Below the pieces are notes generated by a model. That model was not told the origin of the DNA. It made no database searches and worked only from the letters and a program-made list of their open reading frames with translations. DNA of 64,000 bases from Paractinoplanes bogorensis (GTDB lineage Bacteria; Actinomycetota; Actinomycetes; Mycobacteriales; Micromonosporaceae). The position numbers were made by a program, and so were the translations under genes. The first letter of the stretch is position 1. Every line of letters begins with the position of its first letter. This document shows, piece after piece, positions 1-7,240 of this stretch. The DNA lies in the NCBI RefSeq assembly GCF_018829635.1, contig NZ_JAHKKG010000005.1, positions 682,001 through 746,000 of the forward strand, read 5' to 3'.

Positions 1-1
1 C

Positions 2-238
2 CAGGGGTGGACGCAATTGCCGATCTGGTTGCCGCCGGGTGAGCTGCACACGTTCCTGCATCAGGGGGACGTGTCGAAGGCGTACGGGGAAGGCCTGGTG
101 TGCCGCCCGGTCCGCGAGACGGTCGCCGACGCCTGGGCGTGGCTGCAGTCCCTGCCCGGCGACGCCCCGCAGCGCGCCGACCGCCCGCGCGTCGGCCTGG
201 ACCCGGCGGTCGAGGCGAAGGTGCTAGCCGAGCAGTGA
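2..238 (+). CDS. NAD-dependent epimerase/dehydratase, C-terminal fragment (5' end outside window)
   Basis: An open frame enters from the left edge and stops at a TGA. The roughly 78 visible residues look like the tail of an NAD-dependent epimerase/reductase of the short-chain dehydrogenase superfamily: a proline-rich LPIWLPPGEL stretch, then DVSKAYGEGL and RPVRETVADAWAWL, the usual order in the actinobacterial reductase family. The cofactor-binding Rossmann region is not in the window. Its last 15 bases overlap, on the opposite strand, the end of the dehydratase gene. The substrate cannot be inferred. Confidence 0.6.
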   Translation, partial: QGWTQLPIWLPPGELHTFLHQGDVSKAYGEGLVCRPVRETVADAWAWLQSLPGDAPQRADRPRVGLDPAVEAKVLAEQ

Positions 239-1177
239 CGCCAGGCGGGCCGCGCCGACGTTGCCGCCGGAGATGATCACACCGATGCGGGCCGGCTCCC
301 CGCCGGTGAGGCGACCGGCCAGCAGCGCGGCGAGTCCCGTGGCGCCGCTGGGTTCCATGACGAGTTTGAGCCGGTCGACCGCGAACCGCAGGGCGTCGCG
401 GATCTCGTCGTCGCTGACCAGCACGATCTCGTCGACGAGCTCTTTGTTGATCGAGAAGGTGAGTTCCCCCGGGGTCGGGGCGGCCTGCCCGTCGGCGATG
501 GTGCGGGGCACGTCGATGGTGACGCGCTCCCCCGCCTTCAGCGACAGGTAGGTGTCGTTGCCGGCCTCGGGCTCCACACCGAGGACGCGGATGCCGGGTT
601 GCAGGCCTTTCGCGGCGATGGCGCTACCGGCGATGAGCCCGCCCCCACCGACCGGCACCAGGATCGCGTCGAGCTGCCCGACCTCGTCGAGGAGTTCGAG
701 GGCGGCGGTGCCTTGCCCGGCGATCACGTCCGGGTGTTCGTACGGCGGGATCAGGGTCAGCCCCCGCGAGTCGGCCAGCGCCTGACCGATCTGCTCCCGG
801 TTACCGGTGTACCGGTCGTAGGTGATGATCTCGGCCCCGTAGCCGGCCACGGCGTCGAGTTTCGAGCGGGGCGTGTCTTCCGGCATGACGATCACCGCGG
901 TGGTGCCCAGTTCCCGGGCGGCGAGCGCGACGGCCTGGGCGTGGTTGCCCGACGAGTAGGCCGCGATCCCCCGGGCGAGGGCTGCGGGCTCGAGCTTGCG
1001 GATCGCGTTGTAGGCCCCGCGGAACTTGAACGCCCCGATCCGCTGCAGATTTTCGGCCTTGAGAAAGACTTCCGCGCCGGTACGCTCGTCCAGGGTCCGC
1101 GACGTGATCACCGGCGTGCGGTGCGCGACCCCTTCGATGCGCGCGGCAGCGTCCCGGACGTCCTGCAGGCTCACCAT
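224..1177 (-). CDS. Threonine/serine dehydratase (PLP-dependent, no ACT domain)
   Basis: This is a fold-type II PLP enzyme of 317 residues, likely deaminating threonine or serine to the 2-oxo acid. The Schiff-base lysine lies in GAFKFRGA (about residue 51), with SGNHAQA (about 75) binding substrate, a GGGGL phosphate-binding loop near 175 and the C-terminal SGGN motif that contacts the PLP ring. It lacks the C-terminal ACT regulatory region of biosynthetic IlvA, so a catabolic dehydratase or a serine-racemase-like enzyme is more likely than the isoleucine-pathway enzyme. I chose the ATG at 1177 over a TTG one codon upstream; a purine-rich GAGGGGAAA precedes it. It is divergent from the hydrolase at 1223. 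Confidence 0.88.
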   Translation of the reverse strand: MVSLQDVRDAAARIEGVAHRTPVITSRTLDERTGAEVFLKAENLQRIGAFKFRGAYNAIRKLEPAALARGIAAYSSGNHAQAVALAARELGTTAVIVMPEDTPRSKLDAVAGYGAEIITYDRYTGNREQIGQALADSRGLTLIPPYEHPDVIAGQGTAALELLDEVGQLDAILVPVGGGGLIAGSAIAAKGLQPGIRVLGVEPEAGNDTYLSLKAGERVTIDVPRTIADGQAAPTPGELTFSINKELVDEIVLVSDDEIRDALRFAVDRLKLVMEPSGATGLAALLAGRLTGGEPARIGVIISGGNVGAARLASLLG

Positions 1178-1208
1178 CAATTCGTTTCCCCTCGACCCAC
1201 GGCCGGCG

Positions 1209-1214
1209 TAGCGT
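1209..1214 (+). promoter_or_regulatory. -10 box TAGCGT, near-leaderless
   Basis: TAGCGT matches the actinobacterial TANNNT -10 pattern and ends 8 nt before the ATG at 1223, with no Shine-Dalgarno sequence between. A very short or absent 5' leader is inferred. Confidence 0.4.
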
Positions 1215-1222
1215 GCGCGGCG

Positions 1223-1963
1223 ATGACGCTATCCCATGAGTCTGACGGTTCCGGTCCAGCAGTCCTGTTGCTGCACTCCACGGTCTGCGACCGCCGCATG
1301 TGGACCCCGCAGGTGCCCGCCCTGGTCAAGGCCGGTTTCAGAGCCATCAGGCCAGACCTTCCCGGGTACGGCGACACGCCCGTCCCGACCGCACCGACGG
1401 ACGTGGCCGCCGAGGCGCTGGCCCTGACCGGCGACGGCCCGCTACACCTGGTCGGCTCATCAGGCGGCGGCGTGGTGGCGCTCGAGATCGCCGCCCGCTG
1501 GCCGTCCCGCGTCGCGTCCCTGACTCTGCTGTGCACGGCCGCGCCCGGCCTGGTCCCGTCACCAGCGTTACGCGCGCTCTGGGACGGCGAGAACGCCCTG
1601 CTGGAGGCAGGCGACGTTGCGACCGCCACCGAGCTGAATGTCCAGACGTGGCTGGGCCCGCAAGCCTCCGACGAGGCACGTGCCCTCGTACGGGAAATGC
1701 AGTCACATGCTTTCAAGGTGCAGTTGGCCGCCGACGAGCCCGACGAGATCGAGATCGACTGGACCCCAGACGCGATCACTGCACGCACACTGCTGGTGTC
1801 AGGCGCTCACGACTTACCAGACTTCGCAGCGATCGCCACCAGTTTGGCCGCAAGCCTGCCCCAGGCCAGGCATGTAGAGCTGGACTGGGCAGGCCACCTA
1901 CCAAGCCTGGAAGACCCAGCCAAGATCAACGAACTCCTGCTGACCTTCCTACGTTCCAGCTGA
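1223..1963 (+). CDS. Alpha/beta hydrolase
   Basis: A 246-residue alpha/beta-hydrolase-fold protein. It has the early LLLHSTVCDRRMW strand and oxyanion region, a nucleophile elbow GSSGGG (serine about residue 78), a late acid in SGAHDLPD and a C-terminal histidine in WAGHLP, so the Ser-Asp-His triad is complete. The family spans esterases, C-C hydrolases and lactonases and the sequence does not say which. The open frame extends far upstream antisense to the dehydratase, but the ATG at 1223 begins where similarity to the family begins. Divergent from the dehydratase; no operon partner. Confidence 0.8.
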   Translation: MTLSHESDGSGPAVLLLHSTVCDRRMWTPQVPALVKAGFRAIRPDLPGYGDTPVPTAPTDVAAEALALTGDGPLHLVGSSGGGVVALEIAARWPSRVASLTLLCTAAPGLVPSPALRALWDGENALLEAGDVATATELNVQTWLGPQASDEARALVREMQSHAFKVQLAADEPDEIEIDWTPDAITARTLLVSGAHDLPDFAAIATSLAASLPQARHVELDWAGHLPSLEDPAKINELLLTFLRSS

Positions 1964-2268
1964 CGTTACGCAGAGCCGGCCCGACAGAGGCAGTGAGCAG
2001 TAAAGGGTGAGTCAGCACGGACCCCCGCACGGTGGCTACGGAACGCCCCCACTACGGACATCCCACAGTGCCAGCCTTTGACCTGACCCCAGCCATTCCA
2101 CGGCCAGGCACCGGACGCCTGCCCCGCCCACGACGAACACCACCCCCGCCTCCGGTGACAGCTCTTGACCTGAACCGCACCAAACACCAGGTCAGGCAGG
2201 GGGCCGATCTCCCACCACCAAGACGAACAGCGTCCCCCTGGTTGATGTTTTGATCTTGCCGACCCGGG
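1964..2268. other. Intergenic stretch between convergent genes, no gene seen
   Basis: About 305 bases separate the hydrolase from the end of the sigma factor gene. I see no credible coding frame. It is C-rich on the plus strand and holds a small inverted repeat, TGACCTG at 2166-2172 against CAGGTCA at 2188-2194, with a further TGACCTGA copy near 2090. The repeat could form a weak hairpin acting as a terminator for either flanking gene, but there is no T tract. Confidence 0.4.
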
Positions 2269-3081
2269 TCAGGCCGCCGCAGGCAGGCCCTGCAGGTCGG
2301 TGACGGCGAGGCGGGACACCATGGAGGTACGGGCGGCGATCTTGGCCGCGTACAGGGCACGCTTACGAGACACACAGCCGGTAGGAACCGGAGCAGGCTG
2401 CTGCAACATGTGGACCGTCAACCCGGTCCGGAGCAGAGCCAACGCCTCGGTCCGCAACTGCGACACCCGAGACTCGGACACCCCAAGCTCAGCGGCAACC
2501 TCGGACAGGGGCCGCTCCCGCAGGAACGACGCCTCCACGACATACCGGAGCTTCGACGGCAGCACAGCCACCGCATCATGCAGATACCCGATCCGCTCCC
2601 GGTAGATCAGCATCTCCTCCGGGTTACGGGCCGGCTCGGTGACCATGTCGCCGGCGGTGAAGCCCTGCAGTGACAACACAGCGGCCCGCTGCACGTCATC
2701 CTGGGTGTTCGACAGTTCACTGACCGCGACACCAAGCAGGGCGGCGAGTTCCTCGGCAGTCGGGGTGCGGCCGAGCTGCACGGTCAGCTCCTGGCGGGCT
2801 TCGTCGGCGCGGCGGGCCCGGGCCCGGACCGAGCGGCTGGCCCAGTCCATCCCCCGCAGTTCGTCCAGCATCGCGCCGCGTACGCGCTGGGCCGCGAACC
2901 GGCCGAACGGGATCCCCCGGTCCGGATCAAAGGCGCGGGCCGCGGTGACGAGAGCCGTATACCCCGCCGACGCGAGGTCGTCGCGGTGCACGTGGGGTGG
3001 AACCTTGAACAGCATCTCCCGGACCATGTGGCCGACCAGGGCCATGTTGTCCTGGACCAGCGTGTCGATGTCGGCGTTCAT
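2269..3081 (-). CDS. RNA polymerase sigma factor, FliA/WhiG (sigma-28) family
   Basis: A 270-residue group 3 sigma factor. Region 2 spans about residues 5-85, with the core-binding stretch DDLASAGYTALVTAARAFD and the -10-reading segment FAAQRVRGAMLDELR; region 3 is near 90-130 (TVQLGRTPTAEELAALLGV); region 4 at about 170-220 carries RPLSEVAAELGVSESRVSQL, the -35-binding helix-turn-helix. This layout is that of FliA (motility) and WhiG (sporulation). About 45 extra residues follow region 4, longer than usual. Neither an anti-sigma gene nor flagellar genes are nearby, so the regulon is not evident. Its start lies behind a strong hairpin (3087-3118) that would hide the ribosome binding site. Confidence 0.88.
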   Translation of the reverse strand: MNADIDTLVQDNMALVGHMVREMLFKVPPHVHRDDLASAGYTALVTAARAFDPDRGIPFGRFAAQRVRGAMLDELRGMDWASRSVRARARRADEARQELTVQLGRTPTAEELAALLGVAVSELSNTQDDVQRAAVLSLQGFTAGDMVTEPARNPEEMLIYRERIGYLHDAVAVLPSKLRYVVEASFLRERPLSEVAAELGVSESRVSQLRTEALALLRTGLTVHMLQQPAPVPTGCVSRKRALYAAKIAARTSMVSRLAVTDLQGLPAAA

Positions 3082-3086
3082 CGGTG

Positions 3087-3118
3087 GTTCCCCCTTGTCG
3101 TGGCTGACAAGAGGGAAC
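3087..3118 (-). promoter_or_regulatory. RNA hairpin covering the ribosome binding site of the sigma factor
   Basis: On the minus-strand transcript, a 13-nt arm (3118-3106) pairs fully, with one G-U, to a 13-nt arm (3099-3087) across a 6-nt loop. The 3' arm contains AAGGGGG, the only good Shine-Dalgarno sequence, and ends 5 nt before the ATG at 3081. When folded, the hairpin would block initiation. Function is inferred from structure only. Confidence 0.55.
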
Positions 3119-3187
3119 TTTCGTGGCGGCCGGGTGCAGAAGAAGGTGGCTACCGGGTGCTGCTGGGTTGCATCGGAACCGGAATCC

Positions 3188-3799
3188 TCAAGTGAGCAGC
3201 CACCCGTTCTCCCCGGCCAGCCGCACGGCTTCGGCGCGGGTGCGGGCGCCGGTCTTGCCGATGGCGGCGGACAGGTGGTTACGGACCGTGCCTTCGGACA
3301 GGTGCAGTTCCCGCGCGATGTCGGCGACCGTCCCGCCGTCGGAGGCGGCCCGCAGCACCCCTGTCTCGCGTTCGGTCAGCGGGGAGTCGCCCTGGGCCAG
3401 GGACTGCGCGGCCAGGCCGGGGTCGACCACGCGTAACCCTTCGTGGACGCGGCGGACGGCGTCGGCGAGCTGCCGGGCCGGGGTGTCCTTGACGATGAAT
3501 CCGCCCGCCCCGGCCGCCATGGCCTGGCGCAGGTAGCCGGCCCGCCCGAAGGTGGTGACCATCAGGACCCGGCAGGTGGGTTGCACGGCGAGCAGGGCGC
3601 GGGCGGCGGCGACCCCGTCGAGGCCGGGCATTTCGACGTCGAGCAGGGCGACGTCGGGTTCGCTGGCCCGGGCGGCGGCGACCACCTCGTCGCCGCGGCC
3701 GACCTCGGCGACGACCTTGAGGTCGGGTTCCATGTCGAGCAGGGCGGCCATGGCCCCGCGGACCAGGGCCTGGTCGTCGGCCAGCAGCAGTTTGATCAT
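3188..3799 (-). CDS. DesR-like response regulator (NarL/LuxR type)
   Basis: A 203-residue response regulator with a receiver domain (about 1-120; acidic pair D8-D9, phosphorylation site D54 in LLDVEMPG, conserved lysine in FIVKD) and a C-terminal LuxR-type helix-turn-helix (about 138-200, SPLTERETGVLRAASDGGTV). It overlaps the kinase gene by the 4 bases of an ATGA, so the two are translationally coupled. With the upstream ATPase and permease genes it makes the four-gene ABC transporter/kinase/regulator operon known from DesKR-type systems, where the regulator usually controls the transporter genes. The signal sensed is not evident. Confidence 0.9.
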   Translation of the reverse strand: MIKLLLADDQALVRGAMAALLDMEPDLKVVAEVGRGDEVVAAARASEPDVALLDVEMPGLDGVAAARALLAVQPTCRVLMVTTFGRAGYLRQAMAAGAGGFIVKDTPARQLADAVRRVHEGLRVVDPGLAAQSLAQGDSPLTERETGVLRAASDGGTVADIARELHLSEGTVRNHLSAAIGKTGARTRAEAVRLAGENGWLLT

Positions 3800-4896
3800 G
3801 TCGGTACCTCCACCCGCACCCGGAAGCCGGGTTGGTCGTCTCTGGTGCCCGCCGTCAGCTGTCCTCCGGCGGCGTCGGCGCGGCGTCTCAGCCCGGCCAG
3901 GCCCTGCCCGGAGGAGGACCCGGCGGGGCCGGTCCCGTCGTCGACGATCTCCACACACCCCGGGGCCAGGGACACCCGGACGTGGCGGGCCCCGCTGTGC
4001 CGGACGACGTTGGTGACGGCTTCGCGGATCGTCCAGGCGAACAGTTCCCGGTGGCGGCTGGGTACCTCGTCGGCGGCGCCGGGCAGGTCGGCCTCGACGT
4101 TGGCGGCGGCCAGGGCCTCCCGGGCGGCGGCGATCTCGCCGGGCAGGGAGATCCCGCGGACGCCCATGGCGGTGGCCCGCACGTCGGCCAGGGCGTCGCG
4201 GGCCAGGGTCTCCAGGTCGGCCAGTTCCCGGCGGGCCCGGTCGAGGTCGACGTCGAGCAGCCGCTGGGCCAGTTCGGCCTTGACGGTGACCACGGTCAGC
4301 GAGTGGCCGAGGATGTCGTGCAGGTCGGCGGCGATGCGGGCGCGTTCGTCGGCCACCGCCCGGTCGGCCAGTTCCCGCTGCGCCACGACGAGGCGGGCCT
4401 GGCGTTCCATGGCGGCCCGGAAGCCGTAGGTGGCCAGTGAGCCGAGGAGCACGGCGAGGCCGTACTGGCCGTCGGTCCAGCCGGGCACGACGTGCGGCAG
4501 GATCTCGGCCGCGGCGGCCAGGGTGAGCGCGAGCGGGGCACCCTGGGCCAGTGGCAGGTTCACCATGGCCAGGGCGGCGATGTAGACCAGGCAGGTCAGG
4601 GCGTTGTCGCCGGCGCCGGGGATCTGCAGGCCGAACAGGGCCAGCAGCAGGGTGATGCCGAGCCAGGTGCGCACGGCGTGCCGGGCCGGGCCGCCGGTGC
4701 CGCGGCGGATCTGCCGGGCCCGGCTGACCAGGAACAGGTAGCCGGCCGCGAACACCACCACGGAGATCAGCCCGGCCGTACGCCAGTACAGGTTGGGCTG
4801 CCCGACCAGGGCCTGCACGTTGTTGCCGAGGTAGAACAGCCAGACGGCGGCGAACAACCACCCGTAGCGTCCCGGGCCGGTCGCCGCCGTCGTCAT
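3796..4896 (-). CDS. DesK-like sensor histidine kinase
   Basis: A 366-residue membrane sensor kinase. The first 160 residues hold about five hydrophobic segments, followed by a short coiled linker and a HisKA_3 dimerisation domain in which H193 of DLHDILGHSL is the expected phospho-acceptor. The C-terminal HATPase region has the N box (REAVTNVVRHSGA), a DDGTGP G1 box and GQGLAGLRRR. DesK relatives sense membrane fluidity or envelope stress through their transmembrane part. The ATG at 4896 was chosen because hydrophobic sequence starts soon after; upstream sequence in this frame is antisense shadow of the permease. Confidence 0.88.
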   Translation of the reverse strand: MTTAATGPGRYGWLFAAVWLFYLGNNVQALVGQPNLYWRTAGLISVVVFAAGYLFLVSRARQIRRGTGGPARHAVRTWLGITLLLALFGLQIPGAGDNALTCLVYIAALAMVNLPLAQGAPLALTLAAAAEILPHVVPGWTDGQYGLAVLLGSLATYGFRAAMERQARLVVAQRELADRAVADERARIAADLHDILGHSLTVVTVKAELAQRLLDVDLDRARRELADLETLARDALADVRATAMGVRGISLPGEIAAAREALAAANVEADLPGAADEVPSRHRELFAWTIREAVTNVVRHSGARHVRVSLAPGCVEIVDDGTGPAGSSSGQGLAGLRRRADAAGGQLTAGTRDDQPGFRVRVEVPT

Positions 4897-4913
4897 GGGA
4901 AGGAATCTACGGT

Positions 4914-5696
4914 TCACACGCGGGCGGTGTCGCGCCGGAACCGCCACATCGCGCCGGCCGCGAACAGGGCCGTCCACACGACCACGTTGAGCACGGCCGC
5001 CCACAGGTTCCCGTCGTGGGTGAGCGGGAAGCGGGCGATCTCGCCGACCCCGTAGACCGGGGTGAACTTGGCGATAGTGGCGAAGGTGTGGCCGAGGGTG
5101 TCCAGCGGCACGAACAGCCCGCCCGCGAAGGACAGGATGGCCAGGGCCGGGCCGAGGATCTGCATGACGTTCTCGCTGGGCAGCAGGTAGCCCATGAACA
5201 GGCCGAACGCGGCGAACACGAGGGCGCAGACCCAGGCCAGCAGGCCGCAGAACACCCAGGCGGTGGCCGGCAGCTGCGCCCCCGCGAAGGCGCCGACCAC
5301 GAGCGCGACGGCCACCGACACGGCACCGATGATCATGGCCAGGACCAGTTTCACCGCGACGTAGGCGGCCGGGCGCAGCGGGGTCAGCCGCAGCTGCCGG
5401 CTCCATCCGGCGGCCCGTTCGATGGAGACCATCGCCCCGCCGGAGGTGGTGGCCAGCATGGCCCCGTACACGGCCATGCTGATCAGGATGTAGCCGGTGA
5501 CGTTGCCGTCGCCGATGCGTTCGGTCTTGTAGTCGCCGCCGGTGCCGAAGAGCAGGAAGAAGACGGCGGGCATGACGAAGGTGAAGATGACGGTGCGCCG
5601 GTTGCGCAGCATGCGGCGCAGCTCGAGTCCGATCATGCCGGGGCTGAACCCGCCGAACCGGGGCAGGCGGCGTTGGGCAACGGCCAGGGTGGTCAT
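4914..5696 (-). CDS. ABC-2 type transporter permease
   Basis: A 260-residue integral membrane protein of the ABC-2 (DrrB-like) family. A cytosolic start (LELRRMLRNRRTVIFTFVMPAVFF) leads into six predicted membrane helices; the last ends just before the terminal RFRRDTARV. The gene begins in the ATGA shared with the end of the ATPase gene, so the pair is translationally coupled and should form one exporter. The nearest relatives export lipids, antibiotics or peptides; the cargo here is unknown. Overlapping genes around it support regulation together with the kinase/regulator pair. Confidence 0.88.
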   Translation of the reverse strand: MTTLAVAQRRLPRFGGFSPGMIGLELRRMLRNRRTVIFTFVMPAVFFLLFGTGGDYKTERIGDGNVTGYILISMAVYGAMLATTSGGAMVSIERAAGWSRQLRLTPLRPAAYVAVKLVLAMIIGAVSVAVALVVGAFAGAQLPATAWVFCGLLAWVCALVFAAFGLFMGYLLPSENVMQILGPALAILSFAGGLFVPLDTLGHTFATIAKFTPVYGVGEIARFPLTHDGNLWAAVLNVVVWTALFAAGAMWRFRRDTARV

Positions 5697-6622
5697 GATG
5701 CGGTCTCCTCGTCGGCCGTCAGGGCCAGGAACGCGTCCTCCAGGTTCCGGGAGGTGATCTCCAGGTCCCGGGCGCCGGTCTCGGTGAGCAGGTAGCGGGC
5801 GATGCTGTCGGTGTCGTTGCCGTGCAGCCAGACGCTGTCGCCGCGGATCTCGGTGCGTTCGACGCCGGCGATCGCGGTCAGTTCGGCCTCGGTGGCGCCG
5901 GGCCAGGTCGCGCGGACCGTGCGGCCGGCGGCGAGGGCTTTGACCTCGGCCGAGGTGCCGTCGGCGACGATCCGCCCGCGCCGCACGAACACGACCCGGT
6001 CGGCGTACGCGTCGGCCTCCTCCAGGTAGTGGGTGGCGAAGATGACGGTGCGGCCGCGGCGGGCGTCGTCGCGGATCGCCGACCAGAACTCGTGCCGCCC
6101 GGCGACGTCCATGCCGGTGGTCGGCTCGTCGAGGATCAGCAGTTCCGGGTCGGGCAGCAGGGCCATCGCGAACCGCAGCCGTTGCTGCTGCCCGCCCGAG
6201 CATTTGCCGACGAGGCGTTTGGCGACGTCGGTGAGCCCGGCCCGTTCGATCGCCTCGCCGACGGCAGTGGCCGGTTTGCCGAACAGCACCGCGGTCAGCC
6301 GCACCGTCTCCTCGACCGTGTAGTCCTTGAGCAGCCCGCCGGTCTGCATGACGGCCGAGACCAGGCCGAGCGCGACCGCGTCGTGCGGGCGCTGCCCGTA
6401 CACCTGGACCCGGCCGGAACTCGGCTGGGACAGGCCGAGCAGCATGTCGACGGTGGTGGTCTTGCCGGCGCCGTTCGGGCCGAGCAGGGCGACCACCTCG
6501 CCCGGCCGGATGCGCAGCGAGATGCCGTCGACGGCGGTCACGGCGCCGAAGCGTTTGACGACGCCGTCCAGGTCGACCGCGGCCACGCCGGTGGCGGTGG
6601 CGGCGGTGTCAGTGAGGGTCAT
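5693..6622 (-). CDS. ABC transporter ATP-binding protein (DrrA-like)
   Basis: A 309-residue ATPase subunit. Walker A is GPNGAGKTT (about residues 48-56), the Q loop follows in VMQTGG, the signature motif is CSGGQQQRLRFAM, Walker B is LLILDEPT and the H loop is in FATHYLEEAD. The roughly 90 residues after the core are the C-terminal extension of DrrA/CcmA-type exporters. It is the first gene of the four-gene minus-strand operon and is coupled to the permease through an ATGA overlap. It powers export across the membrane; the substrate is unknown. Confidence 0.92.
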   Translation of the reverse strand: MTLTDTAATATGVAAVDLDGVVKRFGAVTAVDGISLRIRPGEVVALLGPNGAGKTTTVDMLLGLSQPSSGRVQVYGQRPHDAVALGLVSAVMQTGGLLKDYTVEETVRLTAVLFGKPATAVGEAIERAGLTDVAKRLVGKCSGGQQQRLRFAMALLPDPELLILDEPTTGMDVAGRHEFWSAIRDDARRGRTVIFATHYLEEADAYADRVVFVRRGRIVADGTSAEVKALAAGRTVRATWPGATEAELTAIAGVERTEIRGDSVWLHGNDTDSIARYLLTETGARDLEITSRNLEDAFLALTADEETAS

Positions 6623-6715
6623 GGACCTATCGTGGGCCGTGCAACGGCCCGGCCCGGCTGTTACCCGTCACGAGCCCGGCATGACATTCGTCAGGGCGTC
6701 CCTGAGAATGCGTCG

Positions 6716-7240
6716 ATGGAACCCACCCACAGCGCCCTGATCGTGACCGTGCCCGAGGCCGAACCGTTCGTCGCCGCCCACCGGGACCGCTACGACCAGG
6801 CCGCCGCGTGGGGCGTGCCCGCCCACATCACCGTCTGCTACCCGTTCCTGCCGCCGGACCGGATCGACGGGCACGTGCGGACCGGCCTGCGGCAGGCCGC
6901 GGCCGGGGTGCCCGCGTTCTTCTGCTCCCTGACCGCGGTGTCGTGGTTCGGTGAGCGGGTGGTGTGGCTGGCCCCGGAACCGGCCGGCCCGTTCCGGGCG
7001 CTGACCGCGGCGGTGACGGCCCGGTTCCCGGCCGCCCGCCCCTACGACGGCCTGTACGACGAGGTCGTCCCGCACCTGACGATCGGCCACGACCACGACC
7101 CGGCCGACCTGAAAGCGGCCGCCGACGACGTGGCCGGGCACCTGCCCGTCCCGGCCCGCATCACCGCGATGCGGCTGACCGTGGGGACACCGGTGCCCGG
7201 CTCGTCGTGGTCGGCCCTGGAGGAGTTCCCCCTGGGTTAA
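6716..7240 (+). CDS. 2H phosphoesterase / 2'-5' RNA ligase family protein
   Basis: A 174-residue protein with the two HxT motifs that define the 2H superfamily: AHITVCYPF near residue 37 and PHLTIGHDH near residue 122. Family members hydrolyse or ligate 2',5' or cyclic phosphodiester bonds in RNA and small nucleotides. The substrate here is unknown; the actinobacterial members of this size are uncharacterised. The ATG at 6716 was taken because family similarity begins at once (HSALIVTVPEAE). Its TAA stop shares the four bases TTAA with the stop of the convergent MMPL gene. Confidence 0.8.
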   Translation: MEPTHSALIVTVPEAEPFVAAHRDRYDQAAAWGVPAHITVCYPFLPPDRIDGHVRTGLRQAAAGVPAFFCSLTAVSWFGERVVWLAPEPAGPFRALTAAVTARFPAARPYDGLYDEVVPHLTIGHDHDPADLKAAADDVAGHLPVPARITAMRLTVGTPVPGSSWSALEEFPLG

